This document shows positions 14,999 to 22,663 of a stretch of DNA of 23,577 bases, piece after piece. The stretch is from Desulfobacteraceae bacterium (GTDB lineage Bacteria; Desulfobacterota; Desulfobacteria; Desulfobacterales; UBA5616). The notes below the pieces were generated by a model that searched no databases, was not told the DNA's origin, and worked only from the letters and a program-made list of their open reading frames with translations. The DNA is taken from the NCBI GenBank assembly GCA_030620375.1, contig JAUXEW010000010.1, positions 1-23,577 of the forward strand, in the 5' to 3' direction. A program made the position numbers and the translations under genes. The first letter of the stretch is position 1. Each line of letters starts with the position of its first letter.

Positions 14999-15745
14999 AT
15001 GGAAAAGCTGATTAAAAGAGCGGCAAAAGATCTATCAGGCTCTAAAAATGTGGTGGCATTAACCGGTGCTGGAATTTCGATCGAAAGCGGCATTCCTCCG
15101 TTTAGAGGAAAGGGGGGGATATGGGAGAAAATTGACCCTATGGAATTTGCCCACATTGATGCCTTTATGAGAGACCCGGCAAAGGTCTGGAATGTTCTGA
15201 TTAAGGAGATGAAGAATATTACGGATACGGCCAAACCGAATGATGCTCACAAAGCTTTGGCGCAGCTGGAAAAACATGGCATCTTAAAAACGGTGATTAC
15301 ACAAAACGTAGATGGCTTGCACCAAATGGCCGGTAATACGGATGTGATTGAGTTCCATGGCAATTTTGCGTGGCAACGGTGCATGGATTGCAATCGGAAA
15401 ATTAAGAATGATCAAGTTGATATCTCACAAATTCCGCCAAAATGTGAGTGCGGCGGGATATTAAGACCCGACTGTGTCTTTTTTGGCGAACCGATTCCGA
15501 CTGATCACTTGATGAGATCGCAGCAAGCTTCCGCAGAGTGTGACATCATGCTGGTAATCGGAACATCAGCCGTAGTCCAACCGGCCGCCCTTATGCCCGT
15601 TATTGCAAAAGAATCCAATGCAACGGTAATAGAGATCAACCTGGAAAAAACCCCTTTGACCGACCAGATCAGTGATTATATTCTTTTGGGCAAATCAGGA
15701 GAGGTTATGAACCGAATTATGGCCCAGATGGAACGATTTGACTGA
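14999..15745 (+). CDS. Sir2-family NAD-dependent protein deacylase (sirtuin)
   Basis: A 248-residue sirtuin that removes acetyl or other acyl groups from lysines using NAD+, giving O-acyl-ADP-ribose and nicotinamide. The NAD-binding GAGIS is at 23-27, PFRG at 34-37, TQNVDGLH at 101-108, the catalytic His120 in EFHGN, a zinc ribbon with Cys128, Cys131, Cys149 and Cys151, and the Rossmann motifs GTSAVVQPA and INLE. No Tyr/Arg pair of the desuccinylase (CobB/SIRT5) type is obvious: the stretch after PFRG reads GKGGIWEKIDPMEF. GAG lies weakly before the ATG. Its stop codon sits one base before the ATG of the corrinoid activator, so the two are almost surely one transcript and probably translationally coupled. 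Bacterial sirtuins classically reactivate acetylated acetyl-CoA synthetase. Confidence 0.93.
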   Translation: MEKLIKRAAKDLSGSKNVVALTGAGISIESGIPPFRGKGGIWEKIDPMEFAHIDAFMRDPAKVWNVLIKEMKNITDTAKPNDAHKALAQLEKHGILKTVITQNVDGLHQMAGNTDVIEFHGNFAWQRCMDCNRKIKNDQVDISQIPPKCECGGILRPDCVFFGEPIPTDHLMRSQQASAECDIMLVIGTSAVVQPAALMPVIAKESNATVIEINLEKTPLTDQISDYILLGKSGEVMNRIMAQMERFD

Positions 15746-15746
15746 T

Positions 15747-17294
15747 ATGGACGAAAGTAAAAAGGGGTGGGTCGTTACTGTTTCCTTAAAGCTCCCGACA
15801 TTACAGGATAATACGGCAGATACGGATCGACTGTTAACCGCGGTAAAAACGGTATTGAAAACCGATACGGTTGGAATCGATCTAAAATTAGTCAGACAAT
15901 TACCGGCTCTAATTCGAAAATCTAAATTTCGGGTTGTCTGTATCCTTTTTAAGGATCAAAATCGCTGGATCCTTATCGACATCAAAGACGCAACCGATAC
16001 TGGGTCAATAGCCGGGCTGGCCGTGGACCTAGGAACGACTCGAGTGGTATTACGATTGGTAGACCTGATTAATGGGCAACCCCTCGCCGATATTGCCTTT
16101 GATAACCCCCAAATTTCTATTGGTCCCGATATATTGGCCCGGATTCATTTCACGAATGAACCGGATGGGCTTAAGACGTTAAATAAACTCATTATACAAG
16201 GACTTAACCACAAAGTTGATGAACTGTGCCGCTCCTGTAATGTAAGGCCGGAGGATGTTTATTTGTTATCCTTAGCCGGTAATACCGCTATGACCCACCT
16301 TTTTATGGGAATAGATCCGCATTGGATTATCCGTGAACCGTATATTCCGGTCATTAACCGGCCTGGATTGTACCGTGCGCAAGAACTGGGCATCAAGATC
16401 AATCCATTCGCCAGAGCATTGATTTTTCCGAATGTCGGCAGTTATTTCGGCGGAGATCTGATTGCAGGAATTCTGTATTCCGGTTTAAACAATCAAGATC
16501 AAACTGCGGTATTAGTGGATGTCGGGACAAACGCCGAGGTAGTCGTGGGAAATAAAAACTGGCTTATTGCATGTGCGGGAGCCGCCGGACCGGCTTTAGA
16601 GGGGGGGGTGACCCGGATGGGGATGATGGCCGGTCCCGGTGTTATCGACAAGGTGACCATTGATCCGGACACCCTGGAATTTAAGCTGCATACCATAGAA
16701 GATGAACCTCCGATTGGGATTTGCGGTTCCGGATTAATCGATCTTGCCGCACAGCTGTTTATTAGGGGTATGGTTGATTTTCGTGGACGGATAAATCCTC
16801 TCGTGTGTAAGGATCGGCTGGTGGAAATCGATGGTTTGAGGCATCTTGTGGTGGTTCCGGAGATCTCTTCGGCCAGCGGGGCTCGCTTGTCAATCAGCCA
16901 GGCGGACCTTGACAGCCTTATCAGATCTAAAGCTGCCATGTATGCGATTCTAGAAACGATTACATCAAGGGTGGGCGTTGCTTTAAGAGAAATCAAGACG
17001 TTTTACCTGGCCGGAACATTTGGTTCCTTTATCAATCCTGAATCGGCCATTTCCATAGGGATGATACCGGATTTGCCCATTGAAAGGTATCAGTCGTTGG
17101 GGAACAGTTCTCTATGTGGCGCCGCCATGGCGCTTCGCGGTGAAGAATATACGGAAAAGATCGATGAAATTCGGGACCGAATCACCTATTTGGAATTAAA
17201 CGTCAGCTCAGAATTTATGAATCGGTTTAGTGCGGCAAAGTTTTTACCCCATACGGATCTCTCTCTCTTCCCCAGTGTCGTTATTAAAAAATAA
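15747..17294 (+). CDS. Corrinoid-protein reductive activator (RACE/RamA-type ASKHA ATPase), lacking the 2Fe-2S domain
   Basis: A 515-residue member of COG3894/DUF4445. The N-terminal 85 residues match the linker domain that normally follows the ferredoxin (VSLKLPTLQDNTADTDRLL). The actin-like ATPase starts at GLAVDLGTT and shows NVGSYFGGDLIAGI, VDVGTNAEVVVG, GPALEGGVTRMG, ICGSGLIDL, YLAGTFGSFI and ends with the family's FLPHTDLSLFPSV. Such enzymes use ATP to reduce inactive cob(II)alamin in corrinoid proteins, for example the corrinoid iron-sulfur protein of the Wood-Ljungdahl pathway (AcsV role). The usual N-terminal [2Fe-2S] ferredoxin with its cysteines is absent, so another electron donor must serve. 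A CRSC pair lies in the ASKHA part. A TTG at 15738, overlapping the sirtuin stop, is an alternative start. The gene ends the plus-strand cluster and converges on the DUF6178-like gene. Confidence 0.88.
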   Translation: MDESKKGWVVTVSLKLPTLQDNTADTDRLLTAVKTVLKTDTVGIDLKLVRQLPALIRKSKFRVVCILFKDQNRWILIDIKDATDTGSIAGLAVDLGTTRVVLRLVDLINGQPLADIAFDNPQISIGPDILARIHFTNEPDGLKTLNKLIIQGLNHKVDELCRSCNVRPEDVYLLSLAGNTAMTHLFMGIDPHWIIREPYIPVINRPGLYRAQELGIKINPFARALIFPNVGSYFGGDLIAGILYSGLNNQDQTAVLVDVGTNAEVVVGNKNWLIACAGAAGPALEGGVTRMGMMAGPGVIDKVTIDPDTLEFKLHTIEDEPPIGICGSGLIDLAAQLFIRGMVDFRGRINPLVCKDRLVEIDGLRHLVVVPEISSASGARLSISQADLDSLIRSKAAMYAILETITSRVGVALREIKTFYLAGTFGSFINPESAISIGMIPDLPIERYQSLGNSSLCGAAMALRGEEYTEKIDEIRDRITYLELNVSSEFMNRFSAAKFLPHTDLSLFPSVVIKK

Positions 17295-17336
17295 AATCAG
17301 AGAAAAGTCCCGGTCGGTTTATACTGTTTTTTAGTG

Positions 17337-17366
17337 CCCTGCCCGCTGGTGGTGGGGAGCTTCATT
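17337..17366. repeat. Worn copy of the CTTGC-GCGGGGAGCTT repeat at convergent gene ends
   Basis: CCCTGCCCGCTGGTGGTGGGG followed by AGCTTCATT is recognisably the 10889 hairpin with several changes, so pairing is now weak. On the minus strand TGAAGCTCCCC supplies the TGA of the DUF6178-like gene, exactly as at 10541 for the phasin-like gene. Together with the nearby runs of T and A it may act as a bidirectional end for two converging genes. Confidence 0.5.
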
Positions 17367-19104
17367 TTTTTACTAAAAAAAGGTGAATAAATCGCGGATC
17401 TAAGTCCTTAACGGGGACTTGTCCAAATTCATTTTCGATTTCATTAAAAAGATGTTCCAGGATTTGTCCCACCTGTTTGGTGATTTCGTAATCTGTCAAC
17501 CCGGTTTTGTCCGCTAAAAAGCTTAGAAAGGATGTTTTCATGTGCTGAGCGGTTCGTTTTATGGTGTCACTTACCCATAAGTCTTTATAAAAACGCTTAA
17601 ATTCGGTTAATGTTAAGGGTATCAGCGCTTCATTAATATTCAGATAATTCCTGGCCCAGAGAGTTAGAATGAGGTTCTTGTATGAAAGAAATTCATAGGC
17701 GGACGGCGATTTGATTTTAATGTCTGAAAGAGATAGGAGTTCATCCACGGCAATGATATCCGTTAAAATATTTTCGGACATGTCTATATCACCCATGGAT
17801 TCAAATTCGCGGTATAAAACACCGGTCTGATAGTTGTCGAAAAATAGCGGCTTTTTGATTAACAACCCTCCTATCACACCAAGCCATTCTTCGCCCCAAA
17901 AGCTTAAAGAAAGGCCCTGATTTGAAAACCAGTTTTTTTTAACCCATCGTTCCGCCCGCCATTTCAAGGTTAAGGCGCATCCGAATCCCACTTTAAAGAT
18001 CTGGGAGATCGGATACTTGGAAATCAGATCCACGGCCTGCTGAAGATGCGGCTCTTCTTGGATCAATCGTTCCAGACCAATAATTATATAGCCGCATGTT
18101 TTTTTAACAATTTTTTTTAAATCCTCCCTGTTTTTAACAGATTTCTGGTCCGCAACGATAATCTGGTTACACAAGGCAACGAATTCCGCCTGGATTTCAT
18201 TCATAAGCTCGTCGATTGGTATAATTGCCAGGGCATCTGAAAAAATATTATCTCTGCCCATCATTTTAAGGGGGCTTAAAGGTACCGGGTTATATGAATC
18301 CAACGCAAACTTAGACTTATTGATTTTTTGACCGATTTGTTCAAGTTCTCCCGGGCGCAAGGGTTGGTAGATACCGATGGCTTCATCAAAAGGAAGAAAT
18401 CCTTTTTCCGAAAGCCTAATATTCCGCCACCGAAACGCCTCTTCTTCGGATTCGGCCGGAAGAATATGAACCGATTCCATCAGGATTTTTTGATATGCAG
18501 AATGATCTATGGCGGCTATGCGTTCCAACAACTGATTAACCAGTTCCTTATCCCCGGTTTGAATGACATCCGGTTCAGTATCTTCTTGGCCTATATGATC
18601 ACTAAGACCGGTAATGTTATCGAGCAATTTGACATAAAACACATCATCTAAAGTAAAATAATCGTCATTAAAGTCCGATGGGTCCTGATCATGCTCGCGG
18701 ACCTTAATCTTGATATTTTTATAAAGGTAAAATCTCAACAAGTCGATTTTTTCTTGCATTAACCAGTTTACAAAGCGATTGGGATCAGCACTTAAAATTA
18801 AGCGAAACCATTGGGTAGCGGCACTGATGTTAATTCTGTCTTTTTGCCATATTTCCTGGTCCAGAATGAAATTCAATTGCTTGGAAGATGCCAGTGATAA
18901 TAGGGGCAATGCGTCTTCTGACCCGATTTCCTGGATAAGCAAATAAAAATCTTCTTCCGGAAAGGAGTGGACAAGCGCCGCAGAATGACGGGCGCTTAAA
19001 ATTTTATCCAGCGCATCTCCCGGTGGTAGGGATGAAATTTCGATTCGCTCTGCTTTAAGCGCATGGATTCGTTCAAGTGCTAATTTATCGGTGTTGTTTT
19101 CCAT
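17362..19104 (-). CDS. DUF6178-like protein of unknown function
   Basis: A 580-residue cytoplasmic protein with no signal peptide and no obvious membrane span. It is mostly helical and leucine-rich, with tracts such as LIQEIGSEDALPLLSLASSKQ near the N-terminus, FNDDYFTLDDVFYVKLLDNI in the middle and LRPGELEQIGQKINKSKF after it. The overall look fits a family I associate with DUF6178, found in Desulfobacterota and without known function; the family name is recalled from memory and is less certain than the gene itself. The frame opens upstream at 19209, but I place the start at the ATG at 19104 because AGGA lies six bases before it and the preceding 35 residues are rich in Cys, His, Trp and Arg, unlike the rest. 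Its TGA stop lies in a dispersed repeat. It stands alone between convergent and tandem neighbours. Confidence 0.7.
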   Translation of the reverse strand: MENNTDKLALERIHALKAERIEISSLPPGDALDKILSARHSAALVHSFPEEDFYLLIQEIGSEDALPLLSLASSKQLNFILDQEIWQKDRINISAATQWFRLILSADPNRFVNWLMQEKIDLLRFYLYKNIKIKVREHDQDPSDFNDDYFTLDDVFYVKLLDNITGLSDHIGQEDTEPDVIQTGDKELVNQLLERIAAIDHSAYQKILMESVHILPAESEEEAFRWRNIRLSEKGFLPFDEAIGIYQPLRPGELEQIGQKINKSKFALDSYNPVPLSPLKMMGRDNIFSDALAIIPIDELMNEIQAEFVALCNQIIVADQKSVKNREDLKKIVKKTCGYIIIGLERLIQEEPHLQQAVDLISKYPISQIFKVGFGCALTLKWRAERWVKKNWFSNQGLSLSFWGEEWLGVIGGLLIKKPLFFDNYQTGVLYREFESMGDIDMSENILTDIIAVDELLSLSDIKIKSPSAYEFLSYKNLILTLWARNYLNINEALIPLTLTEFKRFYKDLWVSDTIKRTAQHMKTSFLSFLADKTGLTDYEITKQVGQILEHLFNEIENEFGQVPVKDLDPRFIHLFLVKK

Positions 19105-19213
19105 GTCAATCCTGACGGCCTCGCAAAAAATCCAATTTCCGTGTTGCGGTTTCATTCTGTTGTCATTTCGGCGTATCATACAGTACGGCCAATGACACGA
19201 ATTTCGCAAGCCT

Positions 19214-19266
19214 TGAACTCGAAATTGTTTACAGAATCGTTTAACTTTTTACTGTTTACGAGTTCA
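19214..19266. repeat. Inverted repeat after the AmpG-family gene
   Basis: TGAACTCG at 19214-19221 pairs perfectly with CGAGTTCA at 19259-19266, and ACAG/CTGT pair inside it. It lies seven bases beyond the stop of the AmpG-family gene on the minus strand. It could end that transcript, but no T-tract follows and the stem is interrupted, so its function is uncertain. Confidence 0.35.
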
Positions 19267-19272
19267 TTAATT

Positions 19273-20538
19273 TTAGCCTGTGGGTAAAATTGATGCTTTT
19301 ACCGATTGGTTTGATTTCCATGGGGCGAATTTTAGTAAGAGAAGCAAACCAGGAACGGCAATAATAGCACAGGTGATAAAAAAGCTTTCCCATCCGACCC
19401 GTTTGACAAAATATCCGGTGGGTGCCGAGGCCAGAACTCTGGGGATACCCATGAGACTGGTTAAGAGTGCGTATTGAGTGGCAGTGAATTTTTTATGGGT
19501 GATGCTGGCCATAAAAGCCGCATAGGCAGCGGTTCCCATTCCGCTGCTTAAATTTTCAAAAGCGATAACCCCGGATAAAGCACCGATGTTGTGACCTATC
19601 CGGTCAAGCACGGCAAAACAGGCAGTGGAAAGAGATTGAAGTACGCCAAAAATCCAAAGGCTACGGTTGATTCCCAGGCGAAGCATCATTATCCCGCCCA
19701 CTAGGCTGCCGATAATGGTGGCCCAAAATCCAAAAAGTTTGACCACGGTGCCGATTTCTGATTTTGAAAAACCGATTTCGAGATAAAATGGTATAGTCAT
19801 GGCGCTCGCCATGGTATCACCAATTTTATATAACAGAATGAACGCCAATATCCATATGGCGTCCTTCCGGCTGAAATATTCGGTCAAAGGATTGACAATC
19901 GCCTCTTTCATGGTTTTCGGGGTTCCGGCAATCATTTTGGGTTCGGGTGTTAAAAGGGTGGTAACTATTCCTGGAACCATACAGGCTGCCAAGACCTGAT
20001 AAACCATAGAAAACGGCATGTGATCCGCCATAATTAGTCCGCCGCCGGAAGCTAAAAGCATTCCCACTCGATATCCGTTGACATAAAGAGAAGACCCTAT
20101 CCCCAATTCTTCGTCCGAAAGGTCCTCTCTTCGGTAAGCATCGACTACGATATCCTGAGACGCGCTGAAAAACGTGACCAAAAATGCCGCCGTACTCAGC
20201 AGCAACGGGGCTTTTATCGGATCTGTTAATCCTAAACCGCAAATTGATATCAATAATGCGATTTGCGCGATGAGCATCCATCCTCTCCGGCGGCCTAAAA
20301 CGCGAAATGTAAAGCGATCCAGGACAGGGGCCCAGAGAAACTTTAATGTGTATGGTAGTCCCACGAGGGTCATCAAGCCGATGACGGTAAGATCTACCCC
20401 CTCTTCTTTCATCCAGGCTTGTAATACCGACAAGGTCAGCAGCAAGGGAAGCCCGCAGGAAAAGCCCATCAACAAAGCCACCAGCATGCGCCGGTTAAAG
20501 ATTTTCTTGAGGATGGATGCTTCCGGATAATGCTTCAT
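19273..20538 (-). CDS. AmpG-family major facilitator transporter (muropeptide permease-like)
   Basis: A polytopic membrane protein of 421 residues, probably with 12 transmembrane helices. Signatures of the AmpG/PAT family are clear: GFSCGLPLLLTLSVLQAWM, GLPYTLKFLWAPVLDRF and the motif SASQDIVVDAYRREDL. AmpG imports anhydro-muropeptides for cell-wall recycling, while related PAT members carry acetyl-CoA or peptides across membranes, so the substrate is not fixed by sequence. No muropeptide recycling genes are beside it. The open frame extends to a TTG at 20559, but that codon lies within the PEPCK terminator hairpin. The ATG at 20538 gives an N-terminus of family-like length, and no ribosome binding site precedes it. 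Confidence 0.85.
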   Translation of the reverse strand: MKHYPEASILKKIFNRRMLVALLMGFSCGLPLLLTLSVLQAWMKEEGVDLTVIGLMTLVGLPYTLKFLWAPVLDRFTFRVLGRRRGWMLIAQIALLISICGLGLTDPIKAPLLLSTAAFLVTFFSASQDIVVDAYRREDLSDEELGIGSSLYVNGYRVGMLLASGGGLIMADHMPFSMVYQVLAACMVPGIVTTLLTPEPKMIAGTPKTMKEAIVNPLTEYFSRKDAIWILAFILLYKIGDTMASAMTIPFYLEIGFSKSEIGTVVKLFGFWATIIGSLVGGIMMLRLGINRSLWIFGVLQSLSTACFAVLDRIGHNIGALSGVIAFENLSSGMGTAAYAAFMASITHKKFTATQYALLTSLMGIPRVLASAPTGYFVKRVGWESFFITCAIIAVPGLLLLLKFAPWKSNQSVKASILPTG

Positions 20539-20544
20539 GATGTT

Positions 20545-20581
20545 AAAAAAAATGGGCAACGACTTTCATACCGTTACCCAT
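20545..20581 (-). terminator. Intrinsic terminator of the PEP carboxykinase gene
   Basis: Read on the minus strand, ATGGGTAACG pairs with CGTTGCCCAT (ten pairs, one of them G-U) around a ten-base loop, and eight T residues follow directly. It lies 21 bases after the PEPCK stop and ends six bases before the ATG of the AmpG-family gene. It is the clearest terminator in the window. Confidence 0.85.
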
Positions 20582-20601
20582 TATCTGATTATCGTTATGA
20601 T

Positions 20602-22572
20602 TCACCGGTTATTAAATTCCATTAGATCCGATGGCGTTACCACGGCCCCGTATTTTTCTTTCAGATTGACAAGCCCTTCACGTTGTTCATTTAATACGCC
20701 AAACAGTTTCGGAGGAATGTTCGATTCTTTACCGTAAGCTTCTATTTGAAAATCAATTCGATCAACAATCTTGTCAATATAAAGTGAAAACTGTTTGACA
20801 TAGAGATCTTGAGGGTAAATTTTGTTGATAATCAATTCAAATAGGTGTTTTAAATCTTCATATTTTGGGATTTTGCCAATGGGCGTTGAAATGAATTCCA
20901 CTTCATCGTGTACCAATCGTTCCAGCCACGACAGCCAAACTTTGACATCGCGCTTTTCTCCCAATAGTTTTTTAGATGTTCCGCCTCTGGCTTCATGGGT
21001 CAAAAAATAATTTAGTCCGGCCATAATCGGCCGTTTGTCCGGTTTGATTTTCTCATTGTTGAAAAATAAAAATTGAGATGCCATATAATCCCCCAAAGAG
21101 CCGGGGATAAAGGGCGCATTTGCCCAGGGTGCTCGTTTAACACCGGTAGCGCCGACCTCTGTGGCAGTGGCGGCCGAGACAATACAAGCGCCGATCACAA
21201 CGCCGTGATCCGGATTATGGGTAGCCCAAATCGGCGGCATGGTATCACTATCTCTCCCACTGTATGTAACTACCCGTGTTTCAACACCATTGGGCGATTC
21301 AGCCATGTCGGAATAGTTTGTCAGAGCTGAAGAGGGGAGGGTGCAGCGGGCGTTGGGATGTGATATCGCAACCGGCTTGCCGTTTTCATCTACCATGCCC
21401 CGCTCCCAAGGGCCTTGAAAATTAATCCCTTTTTCCGGGGGATCCTCTCCGTTTCCGGTCCATTGCGGCACACCGCCTTTATCTATTAGCACATTGGACC
21501 AAATAACTTCCGTCCCTTTATTTCTTAATACTTCCATGAGGTTGGGGTCACCTTCCCAGTTCACGTCTTCAACGATTCCGAAGATGCCGCATTCCGGGTT
21601 GATAGATCGGATGGTGCCATCGTCAGCGATCCACATTTGCGCAAGGTCGTCACCTACAAAGTGATGGCCTGCCATGGCAGTTGTCGTTTTCCCACATCCG
21701 CTGGGTGCGGCGCCGGTGAACCATGTGATTTGTCCGTTAGGACTTTCAATACCGGTAATGAACATATGTTCTGCCAGTTCATTTCCTTCATTCTCATAAA
21801 CGGCCTTATCAACGGCAAATCGGTGGTTTCCTTTTTTCAGCAGCAGGGTGTTTCCGGCATAAGTACAATTAAAACTGTAAGTGGTTTGGAATTTTCTGTC
21901 CATGAATACCCGGGCATGGGGTAAGTCTTCAGGACGATTCAGTCCTTCACTGTGAATATTGCTAAAGAAATGTCCCAACCGTGTTACCTCATTGTCAAAG
22001 TCATAATATGAATTTCGGTATAGAATTTCAGCACTATGGGATACATAAGTAGAGCTGGTAATTTCCAATGCCGGGTTGGATGCAGGGGCACCGACGGGCC
22101 CACGTGAATAAAAACCAACAATCATGATTTTTCCGTGCATAATACCGGTCATTTTTTCTTTTACTTCCAGATAGGCCTGGTCTCTGAGCATTCTTTTTGC
22201 GAGAGAGCTCACTGCTTCACCTTCATTGATAATATAAAATGTCCGGTCAATAATTCGGCCCTGCTCATTTTTCAAGTCAAAATGGATGGTATGGTTTTCC
22301 ATGGACAGCGTGGATTCCTCCCCCTTTTTTAAGCTCAGTTCCCGAATAAACTGTTTGTCTTCTTTGGAACCGGTATTAATATAAACCTCATCCGGCTCAC
22401 ACATTTTCACGGCATTGGCAATCTTAAGCATAACCTCAGGATGCCGAATATGCTGAATTCTCGAAAAATGAAGCGTGTCCAGCTTATTTTCGAAAAGATC
22501 CAGGGCGCTTTCAACAGAATTTATACTGCCGATTTTTCTTATAATATCAAACCCGTTATTTTTTTCTACCAT
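20602..22572 (-). CDS. pckG: Phosphoenolpyruvate carboxykinase, GTP type
   Basis: A 656-residue PEPCK that converts oxaloacetate and GTP to phosphoenolpyruvate, CO2 and GDP, the entry to gluconeogenesis; the reverse direction is possible. The substrate-binding segment FYSRGPVGAPASNPALEIT (154-172), the lysine-histidine block YAGNTLLLKKGNHRFA (238-253), the P-loop GAAPSGCGKTTTAM (287-300) with the hyper-reactive Cys293, and the metal-binding GDDLAQMW (307-314) are present, followed by NPECGIFGI. The P-loop cysteine and length favour the GTP class over the ATP class; the slightly unusual P-loop resembles archaeal members more than animal ones. AAGGAG lies nine bases before the ATG. A strong terminator follows the stop. 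In an acetyl-CoA-pathway organism it links fixed or assimilated C2 units to sugar synthesis. Confidence 0.93.
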   Translation of the reverse strand: MVEKNNGFDIIRKIGSINSVESALDLFENKLDTLHFSRIQHIRHPEVMLKIANAVKMCEPDEVYINTGSKEDKQFIRELSLKKGEESTLSMENHTIHFDLKNEQGRIIDRTFYIINEGEAVSSLAKRMLRDQAYLEVKEKMTGIMHGKIMIVGFYSRGPVGAPASNPALEITSSTYVSHSAEILYRNSYYDFDNEVTRLGHFFSNIHSEGLNRPEDLPHARVFMDRKFQTTYSFNCTYAGNTLLLKKGNHRFAVDKAVYENEGNELAEHMFITGIESPNGQITWFTGAAPSGCGKTTTAMAGHHFVGDDLAQMWIADDGTIRSINPECGIFGIVEDVNWEGDPNLMEVLRNKGTEVIWSNVLIDKGGVPQWTGNGEDPPEKGINFQGPWERGMVDENGKPVAISHPNARCTLPSSALTNYSDMAESPNGVETRVVTYSGRDSDTMPPIWATHNPDHGVVIGACIVSAATATEVGATGVKRAPWANAPFIPGSLGDYMASQFLFFNNEKIKPDKRPIMAGLNYFLTHEARGGTSKKLLGEKRDVKVWLSWLERLVHDEVEFISTPIGKIPKYEDLKHLFELIINKIYPQDLYVKQFSLYIDKIVDRIDFQIEAYGKESNIPPKLFGVLNEQREGLVNLKEKYGAVVTPSDLMEFNNR

Positions 22573-22609
22573 CGCTTTATGCTCCTTATCAATACTTGGA
22601 AGATTACCT

Positions 22610-22636
22610 GTAGCTTGATGCGGGGGGGGCTTAAAT
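22610..22636. repeat. Worn copy of the CTTGC-GCGGGGAGCTT repeat with an eight-G run
   Basis: GTAGCTTGATGCGGGGGGGGC followed by TTAAA resembles GTAGCTTGCTGCAGGGGATC followed by TTTAAA inside the MITE-like element (5342-5367). It sits in the 91-base gap between rdgB and pckG on the minus strand. The run of eight G is an expected hot spot for length errors in sequencing or replication. Confidence 0.4.
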
Positions 22637-22663
22637 TATTTTTTTTAAGGCCATCACGCCGGT

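Noticed and set aside
16499..16996. 165-codon minus-strand frame opposite the corrinoid activator.
   Set aside because: Lies wholly inside a well-supported gene; its Ser/Pro/Ile-rich composition is typical of antisense frames.
19105..19209. N-terminal extension of the DUF6178-like frame by 35 residues.
   Set aside because: The extension is rich in Cys, Trp, His and Arg unlike the rest, while the ATG at 19104 has AGGA at good spacing.
20539..20559. TTG start for the AmpG-family gene at 20559.
   Set aside because: The codon lies within the stem of the PEPCK terminator; the ATG at 20538 fits family N-termini.
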